A DNA stretch of 64,000 nucleotides, from the NCBI GenBank assembly GCA_029959085.1, contig JARWIR010000003.1, positions 33,910,005-33,974,004 on the forward strand, written 5' to 3'. The position numbers were made by a program, and so were the translations under genes. The stretch is from Nemophila menziesii (taxonomy: Eukaryota; Streptophyta; Magnoliopsida; Boraginales; Hydrophyllaceae). This document shows positions 1 to 9,535 of this stretch, one piece after another. How positions within the stretch are numbered: the first letter of the stretch is position 1; every line of letters starts with the position of its first letter. The notes beneath the pieces were generated by a model that made no database searches, was not told the DNA's origin, and saw nothing but the letters and a program-made list of their open reading frames with translations.

Positions 1-235
1 TGAATCTCTATGATATCTCAGCGCCACCACAAGTAAATACGTAACCACTTTGAGATCTGCCTTTGTGGGGGTCTAAAAGATAACCAGCATCAGCATAACC
101 CACTATTTATCATTCTGAATATTTTGAGTAAAACAAACCCATATCCGTTGTTTCACGAAGATAACACAAGACATGTTTAATTCCATTCCAATGTCTTTTT
201 GTTGGTTCTGAGTTATACCTTGCCAATAGATTAAC
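1..235 (-). pseudogene. Copia-type pol fragment (RNase H end)
   Basis: Read on the minus strand this encodes the junction of reverse transcriptase and RNase H of a Ty1/copia polyprotein. Visible words are VNLLARYNSEPTKRHWNGIKH, YLRETTDMGLFYS and GYADAGYLLDPHKGRSQSGY, then TCGGAEIS, all diagnostic of plant Copia pol. At least two in-frame stops are present (after YSKYSE and after GGAEIS), so it is dead. The fragment enters from the left window edge and stops near 235, where a piece of a miniature LTR element begins. Confidence 0.75.
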
Positions 236-290
236 TGGCTGATAAGGCATTATATGAGATTTATATTTCAACATGCCCTCTCACGTGGAT
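236..290 (-). mobile_element. partial TRIM/SMART-type element end
   Basis: About 48 bases from position 238 (GATAAGGCATTATATGAGAT and onwards, ending CTCTCACGTG) are identical to 630-678, the LTR-to-interior junction of the miniature element just downstream. Only this junction is present here. It interrupts or abuts the Copia pol fragment. Confidence 0.5.
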
Positions 291-593
291 AGTATAATTC
301 TCATCTCTCATCTCTCATTTTGTCTATTTGTAGCATAATTCTATTTGGTGAACAGAAGGAATAATGTTCAACAACACCATCATGGATAGTATGGTAATCT
401 TCATCATCAATGACCTCCTCCTCCTTATATCCGACCCATATATTTATTATATGTCTTCCCAATATCCATTAATGTACATGTACTTATCAGTGCCTGAAGA
501 AGGAGAAACGAATATGTTCGGTCAAATTAGAATAAAGTTTGGTCATCCATGAACATGTAAACAGAGATGTGCATTCAGAGAAATCCACGGACG
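291..593. other. no gene recognised
   Basis: AT-rich spacer between two copies of the same miniature LTR sequence. A 62-codon open frame from 364 has no recognisable motif. Confidence 0.4.
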
Positions 594-871
594 AATGACA
601 ACTAAAAGTTAAAACTGTTAAGAGGAGGCAGATAAGGCATTATATGAGATTTATATTTCAACATGCCCTCTCACGTGAAGGCTTAGTAGGAAAGGTAAAT
701 CGATCTAAGCCTTACACGTGCAGGTTTCGAGTGAGTGGCGGTGAAGAGACTCGAACCTAGGATTTTAAGTACCTGGAGATCTGATACCATGTTAAATTGT
801 CAACTAAACTAAAAGTTCAAACCATTAGGAGGAGGCTAGATAAGACATTATATAACATTTATATTTTGACA
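594..871 (-). mobile_element. miniature LTR retrotransposon (TRIM/SMART type)
   Basis: On the minus strand an about 82-bp terminal repeat (790-871, TGTCAAAATATAAATG...TTTAACA) is followed at once by TGGTATCAGATC, a primer-binding site complementary to the 3' end of initiator tRNA-Met. About 125 bp later a purine-rich GTGAGAGGGCA precedes a second diverged repeat (594-663, TGTTGAAATATAAATC...). Nothing is encoded. The size (under 300 bp) fits the SMART class of non-autonomous LTR elements. The outer edge of the second repeat is uncertain and no target duplication was identified. Confidence 0.65.
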
Positions 872-1565
872 CCCTGTTTGTAAAGCTCCCAATTACTATT
901 CTTATTTTTTTTTTAAATGGTTTGGGTTCATGCCCTAGTTGTTTGGGTTTTCTTGTTTATCTTAATGTTGTTTTAGTTTTGTGTTTTCAGTTTCCAGATT
1001 TTGGTATATTTATAATTTCTTTTAGTAATAATTAAAATCATTCTTTAGGTTGAGGTCACATAAGTCATAACACATTCATGATATTTAATGAATAAATTAT
1101 AAATCATTAAACACCAAGCATTCTCATATGTCAAACTGTCAAAAAACTATATATTAAAAACCCCACAGGCTTCAACTTCATGAAGACCCAATACCTCTTC
1201 CAAACGTTGGAGAAGATAGCTTGTATGGGCCACAATCCTCTAAGACTCTTTACGACTTGGGCTTGTAGTTTAGTGCAAGAGAAGGAATGGGATGTTCGAT
1301 TTTAAAACCATTTCGGTAATCCAACAAAGCTGTTTTGGCAGTAATAGAAAGGCCACGTATTAAAAGATCTCATTTCAACAAGGAATAGAATGGATCCTTC
1401 TTTGGAGGGCATCAAGTAGTCTCTTCACTTGAACATCAATGACGAGTTTTCCTTTAAGAGTTTAATCTTTTGAGGATAGCATTAGATATTTTCATACAAT
1501 TTGTCAAAACTTTTGGCAGAATGTCTTGCTAATTACAAAGAGTAGTGAATTGGTCTTGTTTCCAT
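872..1565. other. intergenic, no gene recognised
   Basis: AT-rich sequence with no convincing coding frame or repeat boundary. Confidence 0.4.
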
Positions 1566-2519
1566 TGTTAAATATATTCTTACCATGATATATTTTACCT
1601 TAGTAAACTATTTTATATATTATATTTGTTTTCTTGTTAGCATAGTATTAGCTTTCTTGTTCACCAAGTTATTGGTTTTATAAATATGATCCCATTCTAT
1701 TGTAATACAACAACCTAATATTCACAATGTAGTCCTTTGTTCTCCAGCCTTTATGACTCTCGCATTATTAATATATTATTTCTCTTTTCTTATTTTCTCT
1801 CTTCCGCTTATTTAAATATTTCACATGGTATCAGAGCCACCATCCATGGTACTCTTTCGTTATCGTTTCAATCGCTTCCGCACAAAAAAAAATCTCTTTT
1901 CACTTAATCCTTCGTGAAATTCAAAATCGTAATCCTCTCGAAGGATTCGAAGTCTATTTCCTCTCGTAGGTATCAAAATCTTATTTCTCTCGTAGAAATT
2001 CAAATTTTAATCCTCATATGATTCGAAATTACTTATCTCGGTAATTCACTCAGCATTTGATTTTTGGTTCTCGACTCATCACGCTCGACGCATTGCTCCA
2101 CCTCACGGTCACGCCATGACATCAACATTGTCACCATATCAACTCCTCTGTCATTCTTCTCAATCAACGGCGCTCAAGACACCTCATCAACGATCTAGAT
2201 TTCAAACTAAAGTTGTTCTTTATCCGACCTACTTGAATTTGAGGGAGGTGTTAAATATATTCTTACCATAATATATTTTATCTTATTAGATTAGTTTATT
2301 TTTGTATTATATTTGTTTTTTTGTTAGCATATTATTAGCGTTCTTGCTCACTAAGTTATTACTTTTATGAATAAGATCTCATTCTATTGTATTACAACAA
2401 CCTAATATTCACAATGTAGTCCTAATCTTTTTTGTTCTCTAGCTTTTATGGCTCTTACACTATAAATATATTATTTCTCTTTTTTATTTTCTCTCTTCTG
2501 ATTATTTAATAATCTCACA
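1566..2519 (+). mobile_element. TRIM: 954-bp non-coding LTR retrotransposon
   Basis: Two direct repeats, 1566-1825 and 2249-2519, both begin TGTTAAATATATTCTTACC and end CTCACA or TTCACA. Right after the first is TGGTATCAGAGCC (1826-1838), the classical initiator tRNA-Met primer-binding site of plant Copia elements. Just before the second is the purine tract GAGGGAGG. The 423-bp interior has no long open frame, so the element depends on proteins made elsewhere. The LTRs differ at many positions, so it is not recent. Flanking 5-mers (TCCAT and TCTGA) do not match, so the target duplication is lost or mis-drawn. Confidence 0.85.
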
Positions 2520-3047
2520 TCTGATGTGATCAGAACTAGAGAAGCTTACCTTGCAATATCCGCAATATCCAAATCTCAATCTCGTTTTTTCTTCCATTAA
2601 AGCAAAATTTATCACTACAAAATATACTAGGACACCATTTTACTATCATTTAAGAGTTACGTTTAACCAATGCTTCTTTAACAAGTACACATATCAAAGA
2701 ATTCAATTGAATCAATGTATATGTTGTAACAAGATTGAAAAAATGTAATTTTATCAAGAATTATTTCTGCTTTGGTGAATACCAAGAGACGGCCTTTGCT
2801 AATCCGAGAACTTTCAAAGGTATTCTATTGCAAACACGAGTTAATTCACACCAAGATTTAAGTATAGTCAATTTTCATGTCCCATTCAGCTTGATCTTTG
2901 TTGTTGGACGGACTTACATAAATGTAGCAATATTAGCTATTGTTACTTGGCAAGTTTTGTTCATCTCCATAGATGGCGAATTTCGACGCACCATTATTCA
3001 TTTACTTTTTGGAACATCTTTTTATCATAATTTGAAGGAACGAAACT
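2520..3047. other. unassigned; spurious-looking open frames
   Basis: A 121-codon frame (2735-3100) has no recognised motif and ends inside a recent 64-bp duplication. It is treated here as chance. Confidence 0.35.
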
Positions 3048-3175
3048 TTCATATTCGTTCCAACGTATCGCTAAAGGAAGAAGCTATGTATGTTAACTAA
3101 AAGTAAAGATGTTCATATTCGTTCCAACGTACCGCTAAAGGAAGAAGCTATGTATGTTAACTAAAAGTAAAGATG
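3048..3175. repeat. 64-bp tandem duplication
   Basis: Two head-to-tail copies (3048-3111 and 3112-3175) begin TTCATATTCGTTCCAACGTA and differ at one visible position (TATCG versus TACCG). No further copies are seen. Confidence 0.85.
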
Positions 3176-3613
3176 TTAGAAGCAAATTGTATATTGGGAA
3201 AACAATTTAAACACTTGAATCAATCAATAAAGGTTATTGTTCTAACCGGTAACTATATATGTGGTATTTTACATGCTTAGCTTATAAGGTTATTGCTAGT
3301 TTGATAGTTTGATAGTTTGCTAGTTTGCTCTCTTGGGTTTTTTGGTTAATTTCATTGTAAAGCTTGTTGTTATCTTGGGTCCTTTTTAAGTTTTGATAGT
3401 TTGTTTTGCTAAGCTACCCATACTTGTAATTCTTGCCTTCTTTATATTTGTATAATGAAAAACATTTGCTTATTTAGAAGAAGAAGAAAAGACAAGAGTT
3501 TATTGTTGGTTCATCTCTGTAGGAAAAGATGCCAAATTACATTTTTCCTGTGAGAAACATTCTCTTGCAACACACTTAAATTTTGCAAACTCACACACGT
3601 TACATAAATTATG
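3176..3613. other. 3' flank of the dioxygenase gene
   Basis: AT-rich, with short GATAGTTT/GCTAGTTT iterations near 3300. No gene seen. It presumably includes the 3' UTR of the minus-strand dioxygenase. Confidence 0.4.
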
Positions 3614-5321
3614 CTAATGATCAGATTCGAGCATGAAAGATTCTAATACAGCTTCAGAATCTCCATTTTTAGATACATATGCACCAAGATACTCTTTGTA
3701 TGTGTAATGCCTGTATCGTGGGAGATTGGTGGGATTGATGAGCTCTTTTGCAGGTCCAATGGCGTAGTCTTTTGTTGGAAGGATAAAAGTTCCAAGACTT
3801 GTTCGAATCTCCTCTGAATTTGTAACTACTCGATGTACCGGACTTTTCAGCTTCTCATTACTGATAATCTATTACTTAACACAAAAACAATGAATTTAAA
3901 AGTCAAATAGTATTAACTTACAAGGCGGATAAAGTTAATACTTAGCATAATGTCCACTTAGCATTTTCACACATATTAAGAAATGTCATTATTGAACCCT
4001 ACATGTACAAAAATACCCCTAATAAATGTCATAATGCACACCTATTTCTATGCCTAGGAAAATGCAATCAAGTATAAAATAATAATTCAAATAATTATAA
4101 ATTAAAAGAAAAGTAGGGGTAATAAGGGAAAAAAGTTAAAAAAGTTGTCTTGAAATGGTAAGTGGACATTATTTTTGGGACACCACATTTAGTAATGTGG
4201 ACATTATTTTTGGGACGGAGGAAATACCTGTAATTGGCAGCCTATGATAACTATAAAAGCATTTGGGAGAGGTTCAGCCCAAATCCATTCTCCATCCTTA
4301 AGAAATTGAAGTCCTTTAACATTCCCTTGATGCAAAATGCTTATCAAGTTTGGGTCACGATGGCTATGCATTCCCAAAGCTAAAGTTGGATCTGGGCATG
4401 GAGGATAATAGTTCACTGATAACAAATTCACTTGGCTAAGCTCTTTACCAAAATACCCCTTTTCGAGTCCAACTCCTTCGCAAATCAACTCCAAAATTTT
4501 CAATACCATCTTTCTAACTTCACCTGAATAATTCCCTACAATCTCCCTGAAATGTTTGTGTTAGACACATCAAAATAATTTATCGAAACCGAGATAGTTC
4601 AGGGTTTTTTACCGATATTGAGTTGGCTTCTCGGGCCAGAAGGGCATGCACTCCTCCACAGGATGACAAGTGTGAGTCAAATTATCTCTCCAGAAATGTT
4701 TGTCTTCAAATTCATAGTTATATGTGCTTGTATAAAGCCTACAATGTGAATTAGGGTCCACGGAATAGTATTTAGCCTTCTCCTCAACTGGCATACCAAA
4801 GAATTCTTTGGATATATTTGTAGTATCATCGATTAGTCCTTCAGAAATTCCATGGTTGATCACCTAACAAAAAAAATTAAGGATTATTAGTTACATGCAT
4901 GGCGGAGTCAGAAATTTTTCTTTTGTCCCCGAATTTTTAATGAAGTTATTAAAACGTACGCATTATAGGTCCCTATATATATTATTCAAAAGAATCTATA
5001 TTTTATTAACAACAGAATATTAAAAAGCTGGAGGGGTAATTAGTGAAGATTCTGAAACTGTCACGGGTTGAAAAGTAATAGACTAACTCACTAACATGAA
5101 TCAAAAATAGAAGTGACCTGAAAAAAGCCAAATTCTTGGCTTGCTTTCATCAAATACTGAATTGTATTAGCTCGATCATGATCCAATGCTCCAAAATCGA
5201 TAACAGGGTTATTGTGGGTGGAAGTTGTTAGAGTTCCAGGTCTTTTATCTGGAGGAAAAATATATTTTTCGGGCATTGATTCGACATTCTTGTACCAGCT
5301 CGAAACAAGAGTACTTGCCAT
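3614..5321 (-). CDS. 2-oxoglutarate/Fe(II)-dependent dioxygenase (H6H/DMR6-like clade)
   Basis: Four exons (minus): 5118-5321, 4613-4863, 4228-4546 and 3614-3868. They join in frame with GT-AG introns to 342 codons, the usual size of the plant DOXC class. The N-terminal DIOX_N part has VIDFGALDHDRA, EFGFFQ and VINHG. The double-stranded beta-helix core has NYYPPCPDP, the iron ligands H-R-D in MHSHRDPNL, and the distal His in SPVHRVV. The 2-oxoglutarate anchor is R-T-S in EIRTSLGTF. The start is taken at MASTLVSSW; an upstream in-frame ATG adds 15 residues of poor fit. Such enzymes use O2 and 2-oxoglutarate to hydroxylate or desaturate small molecules. The YIFPPDKRPG segment and overall look resemble hyoscyamine 6-dioxygenase-like proteins, but the substrate cannot be inferred. 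The frame is intact, so the gene is probably functional. Confidence 0.88.
3941..4224. mobile_element. Stowaway/mariner-like MITE in intron 3
   Basis: The right end (minus reading TTTCCTCCGTCCCAAAAATA) has the CTCCGTCCC word common at Stowaway-like termini. Both ends share ATAATGTCCACTTA followed by CATTTTCA in inverted orientation, and the right end carries a second internal copy. TA dinucleotides at 3939-3940 and 4225-4226 fit the TA duplication of the Tc1/mariner group. The insertion touches the 5' splice site of exon 3. Ends are degenerate, so the exact limits are approximate. Confidence 0.55.
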
Positions 5322-5366
5322 ACTACTATTGTCTTTTAATGTTCCGGAGATGAGAGAGTTAAACAA

Positions 5367-5378
5367 AATATATATAGT
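5367..5378 (-). promoter_or_regulatory. candidate TATA box for the dioxygenase gene
   Basis: ACTATATATATT on the minus strand, about 50 bases upstream of the ATG. Position and composition fit a core promoter. Confidence 0.45.
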
Positions 5379-5869
5379 TGAAGATGATTACATGTTATAG
5401 CACTTGAAAGAAAAATTATGGGAGTGGTTATGCATTATTGTGATTTATGACTAGATTAACAGAATCTAATGGGATTATATCAAATTCGATTCTTGTTCTC
5501 AAAAGTTTGTCGTAACAAAGTGCCGAGTGACAAAGATGAAGTGGTCCTAAAATGATATAGTATCAATTTAATGTGCCTTTTCAATAATATTCAGTTTGAT
5601 TATCGAAAAACTATAGTCTTAAATATTTCATCAATTTGTCCTCGTCAAAAGTTTTTAACATCATGTTAAGCTATCTTCATCTACTACTTGTACGGGTTAC
5701 ATTTAGAATGAAATTTTAAAATTGATAAATGGTATTAATGGTTAAAGTATTAATATAATATTTAGGACATCGTAGGATCAAATTTTATCCCACTCAAATA
5801 ATTCTTCAATAATAATAAAAAAATAAACCTTTTTATTTGTTTTTCAAATAAGAAGAGTATAGTTGTAAC
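5379..5869. other. upstream region of the dioxygenase, no gene seen
   Basis: AT-rich, with no open frame or repeat end that could be supported. Confidence 0.35.
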
Positions 5870-6570
5870 TGGTGGGGGCAAAACTGTGATAAAATAATAG
5901 ATAAATAAGATAATAAATAAGGACACACAACCTTGTCTACCACGAGAAACTCACTGTAAGTATTACAAATCGTTTGCAAGTTTTAATGATAAGTCAAGTT
6001 CGTTCACAGGGATTTAATCCGTTAAATCTACTTGTATTAAATAAGCGTAGATGAATTTAAATGTTTATATAAAAATAGAATTATATGAATAATTATCTGA
6101 TAAAAAATAATAAATAAGAATGCAGATAAATAAATATGAATGTAAGTTAGATAAATTAGGGTCACTAATATGAGTCTATCACTAAGTTATTCTAATCTTA
6201 TGGTGAATTGAGCATTATATATTAACCAGGATTCTAAATTCTACCTAACCCCCGTCAGGGTGGATTTAGGAGCAACCTCTCCACTACTAGGATCTTGTGT
6301 AAAGAAACCTTGAGTAATGATTGGTGGTTAAATCAAACCTTTATGGCTATCTAGGTAGGGTCACTACTAGACGATTATGTGGTGTTGTCAATAACTAAGA
6401 ATAGTCCTACGATTGGCCAAATCTAGGGTTGTAACAATAAGTCAAAACACATAATAACAATATACGCCAAGCTCAAATCAATTAAAATAACAAATAGTAT
6501 TATGGAATGTAGACAAAATAATAACCCAACAATAAAAAGTAAAACTTACCGAATATTGATGTGTGTTTAA
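5870..6570. repeat. diverged LTR fragment related to the 28.8-38.0 kb gypsy element
   Basis: The order of words matches the LTRs at 28832 and 36494: a GTTCRTTC..GGGAT stretch, then ATTCTA..TCTACCTAACCCCCG, then GTCAGGGTGGATTTAGGAGC, then a TGG-rich stretch ending in an A-rich tail. It is diverged by many substitutions and indels. No coding part accompanies it, so it is an old solo LTR or fragment. Confidence 0.55.
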
Positions 6571-6630
6571 TAAATATTGAAATAATTAGGAAGATAGAAA
6601 TTGTTTTTGATATGTAGGTAATGTACATTA

Positions 6631-8576
6631 TAGGGGGTGCTCAAACGGATCCGAAAACCTGCCCACCCGCCTAAACCGACCCAAAAAAACCAGCACCTGT
6701 CCACCCGATGACCCTATTGGGTCCAAAAAAATTGGTTTTAGGCCAGACTGTGGGTTTTGTCCTGCCCAAACCGCAGGTAACCGAACCCCGACCCGACAAT
6801 ATAGCATATGAGTTTTTTTACCAGCCATATACACTTGGCCCATTACGTTTAACATTTTGGCCCACATTTTTCCTTCTTTATCCTATTCTCACAAAACCCT
6901 ATCTCACATTCGTCGTTCTCTCTCAACCTCATATCTCATCCTTCTCTTCTGAATGTTTAGAAAATCCGTGTTATGTTCAATAATCAATAATTTCCGTATC
7001 CTTATTCAGCCTTGTTAATTATGGTTATCTGTTGATTACTTCACTCTTCTAAAATGGGTACCAGAAGTGTGTTCGTTGATATTCTTATCCATTTTAGGTA
7101 ATTTTTTAAACCTAATTTTTTTAATTTCTAATTAAATATCAGATTCTTCTATTGCATGTTTAAATGATTTCAGTTTGGTGGGTTATTATGGTTACGCGCT
7201 CTTAGTCCTTGACAGTCTAAAAACCCATTTTCAGGTAGGATTTTTTGTTTGAAAACCTTAGTTTTTATATTCTTATAATTAAGTTAAATAATTGTTGATG
7301 CTTTTGTAGATTGTTTTTTATCTGATTTGAGGCCGACTATGCGAATCCACGGCCACAGGTTATTACATTTGTAGTATTAGGGTAATACAATTAGCTCTTT
7401 AGTTGGGCTTGAATCAACTGATTATAAGAAATAAGAATATTGTCTGTTTTGACTTAGTTGTATTGGACTTGTACATTCATAAATCAGATTCCAATAACTC
7501 TTTTTGGTAATAGTTAAAGCATGTGCTTGGTCATAATTTTTGTTAAAGCACGTTATAAGCTTGGTAATTGTTATTTAAATATGATTTTTAATATCTAATC
7601 AAATGTTTGATAGTGTTTAAGTCTTCCTCGTGTTTAATTTTTCTTTTTTGAAATTTCCAAACTTTTCAGGTTTAGGCAATAAAGCTCGCAAATCGGCCTA
7701 CTTGGTACCAATCTCTAACGTTAACCTTTTGTTACTATAATTGGTAAGCACCTTATAAATCTATGTATTCAAGTACTATTTAACCGATTGAATCAGAGAA
7801 GTATAAGAATTAATTATTTCTTGATCTTGGAAATCTTGTTAAATGATATGCAGAGAATGCATGAGATGAGACATTAGATGAAATCTTGGCTTGTTTTTTA
7901 TATATATTAACTGAAATATTCGTATTTGTTAAATTTTACAGGTTATTATGGTTTGGATGAGTTAATTGAGACTTCCTAAGAGTCCACTATAACAAGTTTG
8001 TAGCCAATAACCTAAGGTATATGCCTAATTTTATTACTTACAAGTTACAAAATCTGAGGCTAACTCTTTAACAGTTTCTTCTCCTTTGTGTTGTAAATTT
8101 GCAGGAAATATGTTGGATTTGAAGTTGTTTTTGGAATCACTAAAGGATTTGCACCCCTTGTCGTATAATTACTATATTTTGCACAATTTAGGTTGCAAAT
8201 TGCAATTCATTGTAATTTGTAATTTTATAAGTGATTCAGTTTTGTAAAAGTAATGTATTGTAATTTATGTATTATGTTGGGAAAACTGATGTTAGGAGAA
8301 AAACTTGATATATTTAGTAACTTTCTATTTTGGGGAAGTTTCTATTTATGGCAGGTTTTTTTGAATATTTGGTTTTTCTCAACTGTTTTAGGATTGTTGA
8401 CTATTTGTTGACCATAACCGAAACCGACCCAAAACCGACCAAATCTATTCTAACCCAACCTGTAAGGTTTTGATAAAAAATTTAGGGTATTGGGTTTAAC
8501 AAACTAAAACCGAGGATTAGGGTTGGGTATTGGGTTCACCCCTACAGGTCGGATAACCGACCCGTGAGCACCCTTA
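6631..8576. mobile_element. candidate non-autonomous hAT-like element, 1.9 kb
   Basis: The left end reads TAGGGGGTGCTCAAACGG and the right end, on the other strand, TAAGGGTGCTCACGGGTCGG. The shared GGGTGCTCA is a word typical of plant hAT termini, and subterminal regions are rich in CCGACCC/GGGTCGG words on both sides. The inside has no transposase frame but shows host-like texture: a CT-rich leader near 6915, several GGTTATTATGG words, and polypyrimidine-AG stretches such as that ending at 7143. A matching 8-bp target duplication could not be found (GTACATTA versus TGAGTTTG), so the limits are tentative. Confidence 0.45.
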
Positions 8577-8895
8577 TGAGTTTGGGGTGAGTTTTATGAA
8601 GAATTGTGTGTCCCCATTTGTTCTTAAAAATGTATCGGACCTATGGGTGGTGTACCGTGTCAAAAAAGTCATAAATATATGAATAAATAAGGTTTTGGCC
8701 GAGATTGGCCCGGCTAGCCACGCACATGGACGGCAATGCCGGCACGCAATAGCAACAATTCTCGCGGATATCGTAAAGCTGTTTTCAAATGGCCATAAAC
8801 AAATCACCTTAAATAATAAAAAATCCAAAAGTAGCCCAAAACATCGATAAGGTAAGATCCAAACTGGAAAAAAGGACTATAGAGAAAGTAAAGAA
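8577..8895. other. intergenic, no gene recognised
   Basis: Short GC-richer patch (8690-8780) in an AT-rich background. An 84-codon minus frame has no recognisable motif. Confidence 0.35.
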
Positions 8896-8904
8896 CATAA
8901 AGGC

Positions 8905-9106
8905 GGGAAATGCTTCCATGCAATAATGTGGCGGCCGTCATTAAAAACATGGTATTTACTTTATCATTTTATAGGTTCATAATTACAATAAACTTTTTCA
9001 GGTATTTACTTTATCATTTTATGGCTTATCGTGATTCCATAAAATGATAAAGTAAATACCATATTTTTAATGACGGCCGCCGCATTATTGCATGGGAGCA
9101 TTTCCC
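8905..9106. mobile_element. 202-bp fold-back MITE, Mutator type
   Basis: Terminal inverted repeats of about 68 bp begin GGGAAATGCTTCCATGCAAT on the left and GGGAAATGCTCCCATGCAAT on the right (minus strand). They run through the GCGGCCGTCATT word to GGTATTTACTTTATCATTTT. The element is flanked by an exact 9-bp duplication CATAAAGGC (8896-8904 and 9107-9115), the target-site length of Mutator-like transposons. It encodes nothing. Confidence 0.9.
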
Positions 9107-9115
9107 CATAAAGGC

Positions 9116-9535
9116 CCAATACAAATGGTCAATGATCTTCCTGAAGTTGATTATATACAGTGTTTAAAAACTGCAATGTCAGGGTGTCTTGCGTATGCCA
9201 TGTCTGCAGCCACAAATTATGGAAGTTGCATAATATCTATCTTTTCACAAATTCTGATCATGCGACCACATGACCAAAATTCAAACAAAAAAGTAAAAGA
9301 AGAAAGAAAAACGAAAAAAGAAAAATACTACATGAGCAAAGTCAAATTTGACTTAATCATAGTTTATTCTATTCACTGATATTTAAACCACTGTCTCATT
9401 CTTATATAGAGGAGGTTTAGTAGTAGGATGAGGCCCCTACTTATATCCAATGCATGTGAGGATAAGGAGGGGCATATTAATTTCGAGATAGAAAATATAT
9501 AAATAAAAAATATATTAATTTTCGTTGGAGAAATT
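9116..9535. other. no gene recognised
   Basis: A frame of 95 codons running out of the MITE has a lysine-rich low-complexity end and no recognised domain. Confidence 0.35.

Noticed and set aside
720..800. tRNA-like GGTTCGAGTC word (minus strand)
   Set aside because: No acceptor stem or anticodon arm can be drawn. The region is explained as the interior of a miniature LTR element next to its primer-binding site.
2735..3100. 121-codon plus-strand frame
   Set aside because: No recognised motif, AT-rich composition, and the end falls inside a recent duplication. Chance open frame more likely.
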